A DNA stretch of 24,798 nucleotides from CAKKQX01 sp046313915 (GCA_046313915.1 JBKBXX010000040.1:1-24798), one strand, 5' to 3'. Shown: positions 8,569-18,692, counted from the first letter of the stretch. Made by a program: numbers and translations. Notes: generated by a model from the sequence alone, not told the origin.

Positions 8569-9060
8569 TCATCTGTAGGCCGCATCCGCGGCGCGGTCTT
8601 TCGCAATCTGTTCTTCGTACAAGTCGCCCACCGCGAGCAGCATCGGCTTGGTATAGATCAGGTCGCCGCGTTTCTCGCCGTGAAATTCGAAAACCCGCGT
8701 CTCCACGATCGAGTCCACCGGACACGATTCCTCGCAGAAACCGCAGAATATGCACTTGGTGAAATCGATGTCGTAGCGCGTGGTGCGACGCGTGCCGTCC
8801 GCGCGCTGTTCGGATTCGATGGTGATCGCCAGTGCCGGACACACCGCCTCGCACAGCTTGCACGCGATGCAGCGCTCCTCGCCGTTCGGATAGCGGCGCA
8901 GCGCGTGCAGCCCGCGAAAACGCGGGCTCAGCGGCGTTTTCTCCTCCGGATACTGCACCGTGATCTTGCGCGCAAACGCATACCTGCCGGTCAGCATCAG
9001 GCCTTTGACCAGTTCGAACAGCAGGAAGGTTTTGAAGAAATGCCGGATGCGATCGATCAT
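8569..9060 (-). CDS. nuoI: NADH-quinone oxidoreductase subunit I (2x[4Fe-4S])
   Basis: A 163-aa peripheral-arm ferredoxin-like subunit carrying clusters N6a and N6b, which relay electrons towards NuoB. The two motifs are C64-x2-C67-x2-C70-x3-C74 and C103-x2-C106-x2-C109-x3-C113, each followed by proline. The start is ATG 9060 (MIDRIRHFFK), which overlaps the nuoH stop in an ATGA junction. A longer frame upstream lies within nuoH and is not used. The length matches betaproteobacterial NuoI. Confidence 0.97.
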   Translation of the reverse strand: MIDRIRHFFKTFLLFELVKGLMLTGRYAFARKITVQYPEEKTPLSPRFRGLHALRRYPNGEERCIACKLCEAVCPALAITIESEQRADGTRRTTRYDIDFTKCIFCGFCEESCPVDSIVETRVFEFHGEKRGDLIYTKPMLLAVGDLYEEQIAKDRAADAAYR

Positions 9061-10205
9061 AGGGGCCTCCACCACAGCCACAGCGGAGTCTGCATCCACG
9101 CTCCCAGCACCACGATCCATACCAGCGTTACCGGAATGAACACTTTCCAGCCCAGGCGCATGATCTGGTCATAGCGATAGCGCGGGAAAGTGGCGCGGAA
9201 CCACAGAAACAGCGACACCACGAAAAACAGTTTGACAAACAGCCAGTGGAAGCCGTCCTGGAACAGCCAGCCGATGACGGCGACGTCGGCCAGGAACGGC
9301 AGCGGCGACAGCCAGCCGCCAAGGAACATGATCGAGCACATCGTCGAAACCAGGATCATGTTCGCGTATTCGGCGAGGAAGAACACCGCGAACGCCATGC
9401 CCGAATATTCGACGTGGAAGCCGGCAACGATTTCCGATTCCCCTTCGGCGACGTCGAAAGGCGCGCGGTTGGTTTCCGCCACGCCCGCGATCAGATAGGT
9501 GAGAAACAGCGGAAACAGCGGAATCCAGAACCAGCCGAGCACGCCGTATGCGCTTTGCTGGGCCCTGACGATCTCGCCCAGATTCAGGCTCTGTGCCGCC
9601 ATCAGCACGCCGACCAGCGCGAAACCCATCGCGATTTCGTAGGAAACGATCTGCGCCGCCGAGCGCATCGCGCCGAGAAAGGCGTATTTGGAATTGGAAG
9701 CCCAGCCGGCGATGATGATGCCGTAGACGCCCATGGAAGTGATGGCCATGACGTAGAGCAGGCCGGCATCGATGTTTGCCAGCACCACGCCGGCGTCGAA
9801 CGGCACCACCGCCCACGCCGCCAGCGCCGGCATGATGGTGAGGACGGGCGCCAGGATGAACAGGAATTTGTCGGCGCCGGCGGGAATGATGATTTCCTTC
9901 ACCAGCAGCTTGAGCCCGTCGGCGATCGGCTGAGCCAGGCCCCCGAGCCAACGGATGCCGAAGAACGTCACCCGGTTGGGGCCGATGCGCACCTGCATCC
10001 AGCCGATCAGCTTGCGCTCCCACAGCGTCAGATAGGCGACGGCGCCCATCAGCGGCGCGACGATGCACACGATGAGCAGCAGGGTCTTGACGGCGTAGAG
10101 CACGGACGGCGCAAGTTCCTGGCCGAAGGCCCAGACCACGGCGGTGGCGAGCAGCCCCCACAGCCAGTTGCCGAAATTCACCAAGGGTTGCAGGACCGCG
10201 CTCAC
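9057..10205 (-). CDS. nuoH: NADH-quinone oxidoreductase subunit H (GTG start)
   Basis: A 382-aa multi-helix membrane subunit that forms the quinone-access cavity and anchors the peripheral arm. Conserved parts seen are TLWERKLIGWMQVRIGPNRV near residue 60 and the glutamate-rich loop VAEGESEIVAGFHVEYSG in the C-terminal half. The start is GTG 10205, overlapping the nuoG stop as GTGA; the stop overlaps nuoI as ATGA. It is slightly longer at the N-terminus than many homologues, but the coupled overlap supports this start. Confidence 0.96.
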   Translation of the reverse strand: MSAVLQPLVNFGNWLWGLLATAVVWAFGQELAPSVLYAVKTLLLIVCIVAPLMGAVAYLTLWERKLIGWMQVRIGPNRVTFFGIRWLGGLAQPIADGLKLLVKEIIIPAGADKFLFILAPVLTIMPALAAWAVVPFDAGVVLANIDAGLLYVMAITSMGVYGIIIAGWASNSKYAFLGAMRSAAQIVSYEIAMGFALVGVLMAAQSLNLGEIVRAQQSAYGVLGWFWIPLFPLFLTYLIAGVAETNRAPFDVAEGESEIVAGFHVEYSGMAFAVFFLAEYANMILVSTMCSIMFLGGWLSPLPFLADVAVIGWLFQDGFHWLFVKLFFVVSLFLWFRATFPRYRYDQIMRLGWKVFIPVTLVWIVVLGAWMQTPLWLWWRPL

Positions 10206-12571
10206 ACCGCCACCTTCTGCCGTTCTACGACACGTTCGATTTCGACCGCGCCGAACAGCGCACCGAGCTCTGCAGTCTCGGGGCGCGCGGCGGCAAGCCG
10301 GATGCAGTCCGCCGGCAGCCGGTCATCGACGATCGCCGCTACCACGGCTTCGCCCGCCCCCTGCATCACTTTCACCCGCTCGCCCTCGCGCAGCCCCAGT
10401 CGATCGAAAAGCGCGCGGTTCATCGACGCCGGGGGCGGCGCCGCATCGCGCGTTTTCTGCAGCGACGGCGCACGGCGCACGATGGCGTCTGCGGCGTAAA
10501 TCGGCACTTCCCCGATGCGCTGCAGCCCGCCGGCGGGCGCGGACGCGATCGCGCCAATGGCAAGCGGCTGCAGGCGGTTGTCGAGCCTGGCCGAAACGTC
10601 GCCCGCCTCGCCCACGACATCGCGCCGCACTTCCTCGGCGCTGTCGTAATCGAAGCCCGGCACTCCCAGCAGATTGCCCAGCACGCGCAGCACCTTCCAC
10701 GCCGGGCGCGCTTCGCCCAGCGGCCTCACAGCGCCGCTGAAGCTTTGCACCGTGCCTTCGGTATTGATGAAAGTGCCGGCGGTTTCCGTAAAAGGCGCAA
10801 TCGGCAGCAGCACGTGCGCGTAATCCACTGCCCGGTGCTGATACGGGCTCATCGCCACCACCAGTTCGGCGCCGCGCATCGCCGCCATCGCCCGCGCCGG
10901 ATCGGCGGTATCGAGCTCGGCCTCGACACCGAGCAGCAGATAGGCCTTGAGCGGTTCCTCGAGCATCTGCGCCGCATTTTTCCCCGCCGCCGGCAGCGCA
11001 CCTGCGATATGACCGCCGACGCTGTTCGCGGCTTCTCCCAGGAAACCGAAACGCGCACCGCTTGCTTCGGCAAGCGCCTGCGCCAGTGCCTGCAATTGGC
11101 CGGCGTGCGGATGATGCTGCGCCATATTGCCGAGGAAAATCGCGGCGTTCTGTCCCGCTGCCAGGCTGGCGGCGATACGCCGGGCGGCGTCGGATACCGC
11201 GACCCGTTCCACGGCCTCGCGCACGCCGGCCGCGATGGCAGTGCCTTTCGCCTGCGCTGCCGCCTTCAGGATCTGCGCCAGCAGGTGCGGCATGGCCGCC
11301 GGCGCGACGATCGCCTTGTGGGCAACCGGCAGCAGCAGCTCGTCGTCGACCGGGTTGACCAGACTCAGTTCGGTGGCGCGCTTGACCGCCTGCCGCAGAC
11401 GCTGGGCAAGCAGCGGATGGTCCTTGTGCAACGTGCTGCCGACGATGAGCACGCGGTCGAGCGCACCGATCTCGGCGACTTTCATGCCGAGCCATGGCGC
11501 GCCGCAGCTCTGAGCGTCGGCGCTGAAATCGGTCTGGCGCAGCCTGAAATCGACGTTGCCCGAACCCACCCCGCGCATGAGCTTGGCCAGCAGATGCAGT
11601 TCTTCGAGCGTCTGATGCGGCGTGGCGAGCGCGCCTATCGCCTGTGCGCCGTGCTGCTCGCGGATGCGCTTCAGTCCGGCCACGACGAATTCGAGCGCGG
11701 TCTGCCACTCCACTTCCTGCCAGCGGCCGTCGCGTTTGAGCATCGGTTTTGCCAGGCGCTGCTCGGAATTGAGGCCTTCGTAGGAAAAACGATCCTTGTC
11801 GGAAAGCCAGCATTCGTTGATCGCCTCGTTGGCGCGCGGCAGCACGCGCATCACGCGGTTCTGCTTGACCTGCACCGTGAGATTGGAACCCAGACCGCAG
11901 TGCGGACTCACCGAGTCGCGGCGCGTGAGCTCCCAGGTGCGCGCGCTGTAACGGAACGGCTTGGAGGTGAGCGCGCCCACCGGACACAGGTCGATGACGT
12001 TGCCCGAAAGCTCGGAATCGACGGTTCTGCCGACAAAAGTGATGATCTCGGAATGCTCGCCGCGGCCGATCATGCCCAGTTCCATGATGCCGGCGATTTC
12101 CTGGCCGAAGCGCACGCAGCGCGTGCAGTGGATGCAGCGCGTCATGTCGGTTGCGATCAGCGGCCCCAGATCCTTGTTGACCACCACGCGCTTGGCTTCC
12201 TGGTAGCGCGAAGCGCTCGCGCCGTAACCCACCGCCAGATCCTGCAGCTGGCATTCCCCGCCCTGGTCGCAGATCGGACAGTCAAGTGGATGATTTATAA
12301 GGAGAAATTCCATCACCCCGCGCTGAGCTCCGACCGCCTGCTCGGAGTGCGTCCAGACTTTCATGCCGTTGGTGACCGGCGTCGCGCACGCCGGCAGCGG
12401 CTTGGGCGCCTTTTCCACCTGCACCAGGCACATGCGGCAGTTGGCGGCGATCGACAGCTTCTCGTGGTAGCAGAAGTGCGGGACGTAGATGCCCGCCTGG
12501 TTGGCGGCATCCATCACCGTGCTGCCCTCGGGCACTTCGAGCTTGCGACCGTCGATTTCGATTTCTAGCAT
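10202..12571 (-). CDS. nuoG: NADH-quinone oxidoreductase subunit G
   Basis: A 789-aa peripheral-arm subunit with a molybdopterin-oxidoreductase-like body and an N-terminal iron-sulfur region. Cluster N1b ligands: C34, C45, C48, C62. N5: H94, C98, C101, C107. N4: C146, C149, C152, C196. At the place of the optional off-pathway cluster N7 only C225 and C254 remain of the four cysteines, so N7 is predicted absent. The C-terminal half is alanine-rich and less conserved, as usual. It starts 12 bp after nuoF and overlaps nuoH by four bases. Confidence 0.96.
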   Translation of the reverse strand: MLEIEIDGRKLEVPEGSTVMDAANQAGIYVPHFCYHEKLSIAANCRMCLVQVEKAPKPLPACATPVTNGMKVWTHSEQAVGAQRGVMEFLLINHPLDCPICDQGGECQLQDLAVGYGASASRYQEAKRVVVNKDLGPLIATDMTRCIHCTRCVRFGQEIAGIMELGMIGRGEHSEIITFVGRTVDSELSGNVIDLCPVGALTSKPFRYSARTWELTRRDSVSPHCGLGSNLTVQVKQNRVMRVLPRANEAINECWLSDKDRFSYEGLNSEQRLAKPMLKRDGRWQEVEWQTALEFVVAGLKRIREQHGAQAIGALATPHQTLEELHLLAKLMRGVGSGNVDFRLRQTDFSADAQSCGAPWLGMKVAEIGALDRVLIVGSTLHKDHPLLAQRLRQAVKRATELSLVNPVDDELLLPVAHKAIVAPAAMPHLLAQILKAAAQAKGTAIAAGVREAVERVAVSDAARRIAASLAAGQNAAIFLGNMAQHHPHAGQLQALAQALAEASGARFGFLGEAANSVGGHIAGALPAAGKNAAQMLEEPLKAYLLLGVEAELDTADPARAMAAMRGAELVVAMSPYQHRAVDYAHVLLPIAPFTETAGTFINTEGTVQSFSGAVRPLGEARPAWKVLRVLGNLLGVPGFDYDSAEEVRRDVVGEAGDVSARLDNRLQPLAIGAIASAPAGGLQRIGEVPIYAADAIVRRAPSLQKTRDAAPPPASMNRALFDRLGLREGERVKVMQGAGEAVVAAIVDDRLPADCIRLAAARPETAELGALFGAVEIERVVERQKVAV

Positions 12572-12583
12572 GGCGTCAGCGCA

Positions 12584-13896
<1,313 letters not shown>

Positions 13897-13897
<1 letters not shown>

Positions 13898-14385
13898 TAT
13901 TTGAGATCCTCGATCAGCTTGTCGAGTTTGTCGGGCGTCATTGCACACAGCATGCGCTTGTTGTTATGCAGCAGCACCGGCGCATCGCCGCACGCGCCCA
14001 TGCACTCGCCTTCCTTGAGGGTGACGCAACCGTCAGCCGTGGTTCCGCCGAAGTCGATGCCGAGCGTTTTTTTCAGATGTTCGGCAGCGGCGGTCGCCCC
14101 CCGCAGCGCGCACGGCAGATTGGTGCAGATCGTGAGCTTGTGCTTGCCGACGGGCTTGAGATCGTACATCGAGTAGAACGTCGCCACCTCGTAGACCGCC
14201 ACCGGCGGCATGCCGAGATACTGCGCGACGAAATCCATGGTCTCGGTGGACAGCCAGCCTTTCTCGTCCTGGGCGATCGCAAGCGCGGCCATCACCGCCG
14301 ACTGCCTCTGGTCGGGAGGATATTTGGCGATCTCGCGGTCGATGCGGGCGAGCGACTCGGGGGACAACACCAGCGGCGCATTCAT
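13897..14385 (-). CDS. nuoE: NADH-quinone oxidoreductase subunit E ([2Fe-2S])
   Basis: A 162-aa thioredoxin-fold subunit with cluster N1a next to the flavin. Ligands are visible as C87-x4-C92 and C128-x3-C132. The start ATG 14385 overlaps the nuoD stop (ATGA), which excludes the longer upstream frame. It ends by sharing a base with nuoF. The order nuoD-E-F is standard. Confidence 0.96.
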
Positions 14386-15635
14386 CGGTCGATCTCCCCG
14401 AATACGATATCTATGGTGCCGATGATCGCCACGACATCGGCGATCATGTGGCCGCGCGCCATCTCGTCCATCGCCGCGAGATGCGCATAACCGGGCGCGC
14501 GGATCTTGAGACGGTACGGCTTGTTGGCGCCGTCGGAAACGATGTAGATGCCGAATTCCCCTTTGGGATGCTCGATGCCGCAGTAGACTTCGCCGGGCGG
14601 CACGTGCATGCCCTCGGTGAAGAGCTTGAAGTGATGGATCAGCTCTTCCATATTGCTTTTCATCGCCACCCGCGACGGCGGCGCCACCTTGTGGTTGTCG
14701 ATCATGACCGGACCAGGATTGCGGCGCAGCCAGTCGACGCACTGGCGGATGATGCGGTTCGACTGACGCATTTCCTCGACACGCACCAGGTAACGGTCGT
14801 AACAGTCGCCGTTGACGCCGACCGGGATGTCGAAATCCAGCCGGTCGTAGACCTCATAAGGCTGCTTCTTGCGCACGTCCCACTCGATGCCCGAGCCGCG
14901 CAACATCACGCCGCTGAAACCGAGCGCCATGGCGCGCTCCGGCGTAACCACGCCGATGCCGACGGTGCGCTGTTTCCAGATGCGGTTGTCGGTGAGCAGC
15001 GTTTCGTACTCGTCGACGCATTTCGGGAAGCGCTCGGTGAAATCCTCGATGAAATCGAGCAGCGACCCCTGGCGGTTGCGGTTGAGTTCGCGCACCGCGG
15101 CTTCGTTGTGGATTTTCGATGCACTGTACTGCGGCATGCTGTCGGGCAGGTCGCGATAGACGCCCCCCGGCCGGTAATACGCGGCGTGCATGCGCGCACC
15201 CGAAACCGCCTCGTACATGTCGAGCAGATCCTCGCGTTCCCGGAAGCAGTAAAGAAACATCGTCATCGCCCCGATGTCGAGGCCGTGCGCGCCCAGCCAC
15301 AGCAGATGGTTGAGCAGACGCGTGATCTCGTCGAACATGACGCGGATGTACTGCGCGCGGATCGGCGCCTCGATACCGAGCAGCTTCTCGATCGCCATGA
15401 CGTAGGCGTGCTCGTTGCACATCATCGACATGTAGTCGAGGCGATCCATGTACGGCACCGACTGCAGGAAGGTCTTGTGCTCGACGAGCTTCTCGGTCGC
15501 GCGGTGCAGCAGTCCGATGTGCGGATCGGCGCGCTCGATCACCTCGCCGTCGAGTTCCAGCACCAGCCGCAGCACGCCGTGTGCCGCCGGATGCTGAGGA
15601 CCGAAATTCATGGTGTAGTTGCGTATTTCTGCCAT
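14382..15635 (-). CDS. nuoD: NADH-quinone oxidoreductase subunit D
   Basis: A 417-aa subunit related to the large subunit of [NiFe] hydrogenases; with NuoB it forms the quinone reduction site. The N-terminal NFGPQHPAAHGVLRL holds the conserved quinone-site histidine region, and the C-terminus ends DIVFGEIDR as in close homologues. NuoD is separate from NuoC here, unlike the fused NuoCD of enterobacteria. One base separates it from nuoC and four bases overlap with nuoE. Confidence 0.97.
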   Translation of the reverse strand: MAEIRNYTMNFGPQHPAAHGVLRLVLELDGEVIERADPHIGLLHRATEKLVEHKTFLQSVPYMDRLDYMSMMCNEHAYVMAIEKLLGIEAPIRAQYIRVMFDEITRLLNHLLWLGAHGLDIGAMTMFLYCFREREDLLDMYEAVSGARMHAAYYRPGGVYRDLPDSMPQYSASKIHNEAAVRELNRNRQGSLLDFIEDFTERFPKCVDEYETLLTDNRIWKQRTVGIGVVTPERAMALGFSGVMLRGSGIEWDVRKKQPYEVYDRLDFDIPVGVNGDCYDRYLVRVEEMRQSNRIIRQCVDWLRRNPGPVMIDNHKVAPPSRVAMKSNMEELIHHFKLFTEGMHVPPGEVYCGIEHPKGEFGIYIVSDGANKPYRLKIRAPGYAHLAAMDEMARGHMIADVVAIIGTIDIVFGEIDR

Positions 15636-15636
15636 G

Positions 15637-16251
15637 CTAGCCCTTGCGGAAGCCTTCCGTGTCCGCGTAGTTCTCCTCGCGCACGATGCGCGGCGTGATC
15701 TGGCGCGGCTCTATCGTCACCGGTTGGTAGATCACGCGCTGCTGATCGGGGTCGTAGCGCATCTCGACATTACCCGAAAGCGGAAAATCCTTGCGGAACG
15801 GGTGACCGATAAAACCGTAATCGGTAAGGATACGGCGCAGATCGGGATGGCCATTGAAGACTATGCCGTAAAGATCGAAAGCCTCGCGCTCGTACCAGTT
15901 GGCCGACGGCCACACGCCGATCACCGAATCGACGACCGGAAACTCGTCGTCGGCAGCGAATACCCGCAGCCGCAGCCGCCGGTTGTGCGTGATGGAAAGC
16001 AAGTGATAGACCACGGCAAAGCGCGGCCCGTCATACGCGCCATCGCCGTAAGTGCTGTAGTCCACGCCGCAGGCGTCGATCAGCACCTCGAACTTCAGCT
16101 CCGGAGCATCGCGCAGCTGCTGCGCCACCGCGAGCAGATCTTCCGCCTTGACGACGGCAGTCACCTCGCCCAGCGCCACAGTGACGCTGGCGAGCTTGCC
16201 GCCCAGTCCGGAATTCAGGGCAGCGGTCAGGGATTCGAGGCGGGAAGTCAT
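15637..16251 (-). CDS. nuoC: NADH-quinone oxidoreductase subunit C
   Basis: A 204-aa peripheral-arm subunit without a cofactor, packing against NuoD. The family signature WYEREAFDLYGIVFNGHPDL is intact and is followed by RRILTDYGFIGHPFRKDFPL. The length matches unfused NuoC. It starts 15 bp after the nuoB stop. Confidence 0.96.
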   Translation of the reverse strand: MTSRLESLTAALNSGLGGKLASVTVALGEVTAVVKAEDLLAVAQQLRDAPELKFEVLIDACGVDYSTYGDGAYDGPRFAVVYHLLSITHNRRLRLRVFAADDEFPVVDSVIGVWPSANWYEREAFDLYGIVFNGHPDLRRILTDYGFIGHPFRKDFPLSGNVEMRYDPDQQRVIYQPVTIEPRQITPRIVREENYADTEGFRKG

Positions 16252-16266
16252 CGCGGATGGGCCGGC

Positions 16267-16746
16267 TTAACGCGCTATCGTGTTGGTACGCTTGATCTTG
16301 TTCTGCAGCTGGATGATGCCGTAGAGCAGCGCTTCGGCGGTTGGCGGGCAGCCGGGAATGTAGATGTCGACCGGCACGATGCGGTCGCAGCCGCGCACCA
16401 CCGAATACGAATAATGGTAATAGCCGCCGCCGTTGGCGCACGAACCCATCGAGATCACCCAGCGCGGCTCAGCCATCTGGTCATAGACTTTGCGCAGCGC
16501 GGGCGCCATCTTGTTGCACAGCGTGCCGGCGACGATCATCACATCGGACTGCCGCGGGCTCGGCCGGAACACGATGCCGAAGCGGTCGAGATCGTAGCGC
16601 GAGGCGCCGGCCTGCATCATTTCCACCGCGCAGCAGGCGAGGCCGAAAGTCATCGGCCACAGCGAACCGGTGCGCGTCCAGTTGATCAGCGCGTCCGCGG
16701 TGGTGGTGATGAAACCCTTGTCGTGGAGATCTTCGGGAGCCCCCAT
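16267..16746 (-). CDS. nuoB: NADH-quinone oxidoreductase subunit B (cluster N2)
   Basis: A 159-aa subunit holding [4Fe-4S] cluster N2, the direct donor to quinone. The ligands are the tandem C38-C39, then C103 (GSCANGG) and C133 (PGCPPTAE). ATG 16746 is chosen because AGGAG lies six bases upstream; a TTG two codons earlier is in frame but would sit too close to that site. The sequence is close to the betaproteobacterial consensus, ending KIKRTNTIAR. Confidence 0.97.
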   Translation of the reverse strand: MGAPEDLHDKGFITTTADALINWTRTGSLWPMTFGLACCAVEMMQAGASRYDLDRFGIVFRPSPRQSDVMIVAGTLCNKMAPALRKVYDQMAEPRWVISMGSCANGGGYYHYSYSVVRGCDRIVPVDIYIPGCPPTAEALLYGIIQLQNKIKRTNTIAR

Positions 16747-16774
16747 GGTCAACTCCTGACACCAGGCGCCATCG

Positions 16775-17143
16775 TCATTCCCATTCCAGCGCCCCCTTCA
16801 TCCACTCGTAGATGAAACCGACCACCAGGATGGCGAGAAATACGACCATGGCCATGAAGCCGAACAAACCGATTTCCTGCAGCACCACGGCCCACGGGAA
16901 AAGAAAGGCGATCTCGAGATCGAACAGAATGAAAAGGATGGCGACGAGATAGTAGCGCACGTCGAATTTCATGCGCGCATCCTCGAAGGCTTCGAAACCG
17001 CACTCGTAGGGAGAGTTTTTCTGACTGTCCGGCCGGTGCATGCCCAGCAGCCAGCTCAGCCCGCCCCCCATCATGATGGAAAGCCCGCCCACCGCCAGGC
17101 CGACGAAAATGAACAGGAGGATGGGGAAATAATTCTCTAGCAT
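16775..17143 (-). CDS. nuoA: NADH-quinone oxidoreductase subunit A
   Basis: A 122-aa, three-helix membrane subunit and the first gene of the operon. It contains the conserved SPYECGFEAFEDARMKFDVR loop, whose cysteine lies near the quinone cavity, and a third helix ending EWMKGALEWE. ATG 17143 gives the family N-terminus (MLENYFPILLF). No recognisable Shine-Dalgarno sequence precedes it, and I found no convincing sigma-70 promoter in the 175 bp between it and the tRNA, so it may be transcribed together with the tRNA and genes upstream. Confidence 0.96.
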   Translation of the reverse strand: MLENYFPILLFIFVGLAVGGLSIMMGGGLSWLLGMHRPDSQKNSPYECGFEAFEDARMKFDVRYYLVAILFILFDLEIAFLFPWAVVLQEIGLFGFMAMVVFLAILVVGFIYEWMKGALEWE

Positions 17144-17318
17144 CGGAATCCGGAATTCAGAGTGGACGGTGAAACGGCGGAAACCCTGTTCCCGATATCG
17201 GCTTCCGATGTCAGGCTCGGCAAAACACTCCCGGTTCCGGGCTGCGCGCATCCGCTGTACCGCATCCTGTCCATGTCGTGATATGCCCTGAATTTCGTTT
17301 TTACTCTTTTTTCGATAC

Positions 17319-17403
17319 TGGTGTCGACGGAGAGACTCGAACTCTCACGGCTTGCGCCACCGCCCCCTCAAGACGGCGTGTCTACCAATTCCACCACGTC
17401 GAC
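17319..17403 (-). tRNA. tRNA-Leu (anticodon GAG)
   Basis: An 85-nt type II tRNA on the - strand. The acceptor stem GTCGACG pairs perfectly with CGTCGAC, followed by discriminator A and an encoded CCA (17319-17321). The D arm (GTGGAATTGGTAGACAC), the anticodon stem CCGTC/GGCGG with loop TTGAGGG (GAG at 17367-17369), the long variable arm and the TTCGAGTC T loop are all present. It lies between secG and nuoA, a common betaproteobacterial arrangement. Confidence 0.96.
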
Positions 17404-17432
17404 ATGGTAACCGCTGTGCTGCGCACTCAACG

Positions 17433-17446
17433 TTGAGCTAGATCAA
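17433..17446 (-). promoter_or_regulatory. FNR-type palindrome upstream of tRNA-Leu/nuo
   Basis: On the - strand the site reads TTGATCTAGCTCAA, nine of ten matches to TTGAT-N4-ATCAA with a perfect TTGA-N6-TCAA core. It is 30 bp upstream of the tRNA. A TACCAT at 17404-17409 is a possible -10, but a start from it would fall just inside the tRNA, so whether it activates nuo or represses read-through is unclear. It overlaps a 12-bp palindrome, CTCAACGTTGAG (17426-17437). Confidence 0.5.
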
Positions 17447-17478
17447 ATTTATGACGAAATACTGCGTGCCACTTCGTT

Positions 17479-17862
17479 TCACTTCGGCACTTCGCCTGTC
17501 TTGGAGCCGTTTCCGGCCGCAGCCGGCGTTTCCGTTGCGGACGATCCCTGCCCTGCCGGCAGCGTCGGCACCGGCACATCCCCCGGCTGCACCGGCGCGG
17601 TCTGCGATTTCATCACTCCCACCTGATCCGTTTTCCGGGCCGAAAAATAAGTGAGGCCGAGACTGCTCAGAAAAAAAATCGCGGCCAGTATGGCCGTCGC
17701 GCGGCTCAGAAAATTGGCGGAACCGGCGGCGCCGAACACGCTGCCCGAGGCGCCGCTGCCAAATGCGGCCCCCGCATCGGCGCCTTTGCCGTGCTGCAGC
17801 AGCACCAGACCGATGACACCGAGCGCCGCAATCACATGAATCGTCAAAATCAAAGCTTGCAT
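17479..17862 (-). CDS. secG: Protein translocase subunit SecG
   Basis: A 127-aa small inner-membrane subunit of the SecYEG export channel. It has two hydrophobic helices (about residues 3-21 and 54-72) with the Gly/Ser/Ala-rich loop between them (LLQHGKGADAGAAFGSGASG), the family hallmark. The C-terminal tail is Pro/Ala/Thr-rich and variable. ATG 17862 is chosen because AGGAA lies just upstream; the longer frame starts inside tpiA. The gap to tpiA is seven bases, so both are read from the tpiA promoter. Confidence 0.95.
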   Translation of the reverse strand: MQALILTIHVIAALGVIGLVLLQHGKGADAGAAFGSGASGSVFGAAGSANFLSRATAILAAIFFLSSLGLTYFSARKTDQVGVMKSQTAPVQPGDVPVPTLPAGQGSSATETPAAAGNGSKTGEVPK

Positions 17863-17869
17863 CTGTTCC

Positions 17870-18634
17870 TCACTGTGCTGCCAACTGCGCCGAGCGGCAG
17901 ATGGCAATAAATTCATCGGCGATCAATGACGCGCCGCCGATCAGACCGCCGTCGATATCCGGCATCGCAAACAGCTGCGCCGAGTTGGCCGCTTTCACGC
18001 TGCCGCCATACAGGATCGGCAATGCTGCGGCAATCTCCCGCCCCATCGCGGCAATCCGGCCGCGGATGAATGCATGTACCGCTTGTGCCTGCTCCGGCGT
18101 CGCCGTCTTGCCGCTGCCTATGGCCCACACCGGCTCGTAGGCAATCACCGTTTTCGACCATGCCGTCACCGCCGATTTCGCCAGCACGACATCAAGCTGC
18201 CGGGCAATGACGTGCTCGGTCGTGCCCGCCTCGCGTTCGGCGAGCGTTTCACCGACACACAGAATCGGCCTCAAGCCGGCCTTGAGCCCAGCCGCAAACT
18301 TGGCGGCCACCACCTCATCGGTCTCGCCGAATATGCTGCGCCGCTCGGAATGACCGACGATCACATACTCGCACCCCAGATCCGCCAGCATCGCCGCCGA
18401 CACGCCGCCGGTGTAGGCGCCGTTGTCGAACTGGCACAGATCCTGTGCGCCCCACGCCATGCCCGTGCTGCGCAGCAGCTCCCTTACCTGAGCGAGATAC
18501 GGAAACGGTGCGCAAACTACGCATTTCATTCCGGCCAGCGGGGCGACGGCGGGAACCACGCAATCGAGCAGCGCCCGGTTGGCAGCCAGGTTGCCGTTCA
18601 TTTTCCAGTTGCCCGCTACCAGCTTGCCCCGCAT
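17870..18634 (-). CDS. tpiA: Triose-phosphate isomerase
   Basis: A 254-aa TIM-barrel enzyme that interconverts dihydroxyacetone phosphate and glyceraldehyde 3-phosphate in glycolysis and gluconeogenesis. The catalytic residues are clear: K11 in AGNWKMNG, H95 in VIVGHSERR, and E167 in AYEPVWAIGSGKTAT, which also includes the flexible loop. The start is ATG 18634; a GTG directly before it is in frame but not needed. The gene has its own good promoter about 30-60 bp upstream and leads into secG. Confidence 0.97.
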   Translation of the reverse strand: MRGKLVAGNWKMNGNLAANRALLDCVVPAVAPLAGMKCVVCAPFPYLAQVRELLRSTGMAWGAQDLCQFDNGAYTGGVSAAMLADLGCEYVIVGHSERRSIFGETDEVVAAKFAAGLKAGLRPILCVGETLAEREAGTTEHVIARQLDVVLAKSAVTAWSKTVIAYEPVWAIGSGKTATPEQAQAVHAFIRGRIAAMGREIAAALPILYGGSVKAANSAQLFAMPDIDGGLIGGASLIADEFIAICRSAQLAAQ

Positions 18635-18662
18635 CACAGACCCGGCCGATTAAATCTTTCGA

Positions 18663-18692
18663 ATTGTACAGGCGAAGCAGGCAGAGGGTCAA
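18663..18692 (-). promoter_or_regulatory. Sigma-70 promoter for tpiA-secG
   Basis: On the - strand, -35 TTGACC (18687-18692) and -10 TACAAT (18663-18668) are separated by 18 bp. Each differs from consensus at one position. The predicted transcript starts near 18656, about 20 bp before the tpiA ATG, and may continue through secG and the tRNA into nuo because no terminator is visible between them. Confidence 0.8.

Noticed and set aside
17144..17318. A separate nuoA promoter in the tRNA-nuoA gap (TTGCCG then GATATC)
   Set aside because: The -10 candidate matches only three of six positions and is part of a short palindrome, so there is not enough support to call a promoter.
17403..17414. A 12-bp sequence (CATGGTAACCGC) shared between the tRNA leader and the pstS promoter at 23783-23794
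   Set aside because: Several exact 12-bp matches are expected by chance in a window of this length. The shared TACCAT fits a promoter only at pstS.
17452..17470. A TGGCACG sequence after secG resembling the -24 element of a sigma-54 promoter
   Set aside because: The -12 GC dinucleotide is missing at the required distance (TT is found instead), so it does not meet the sigma-54 consensus.
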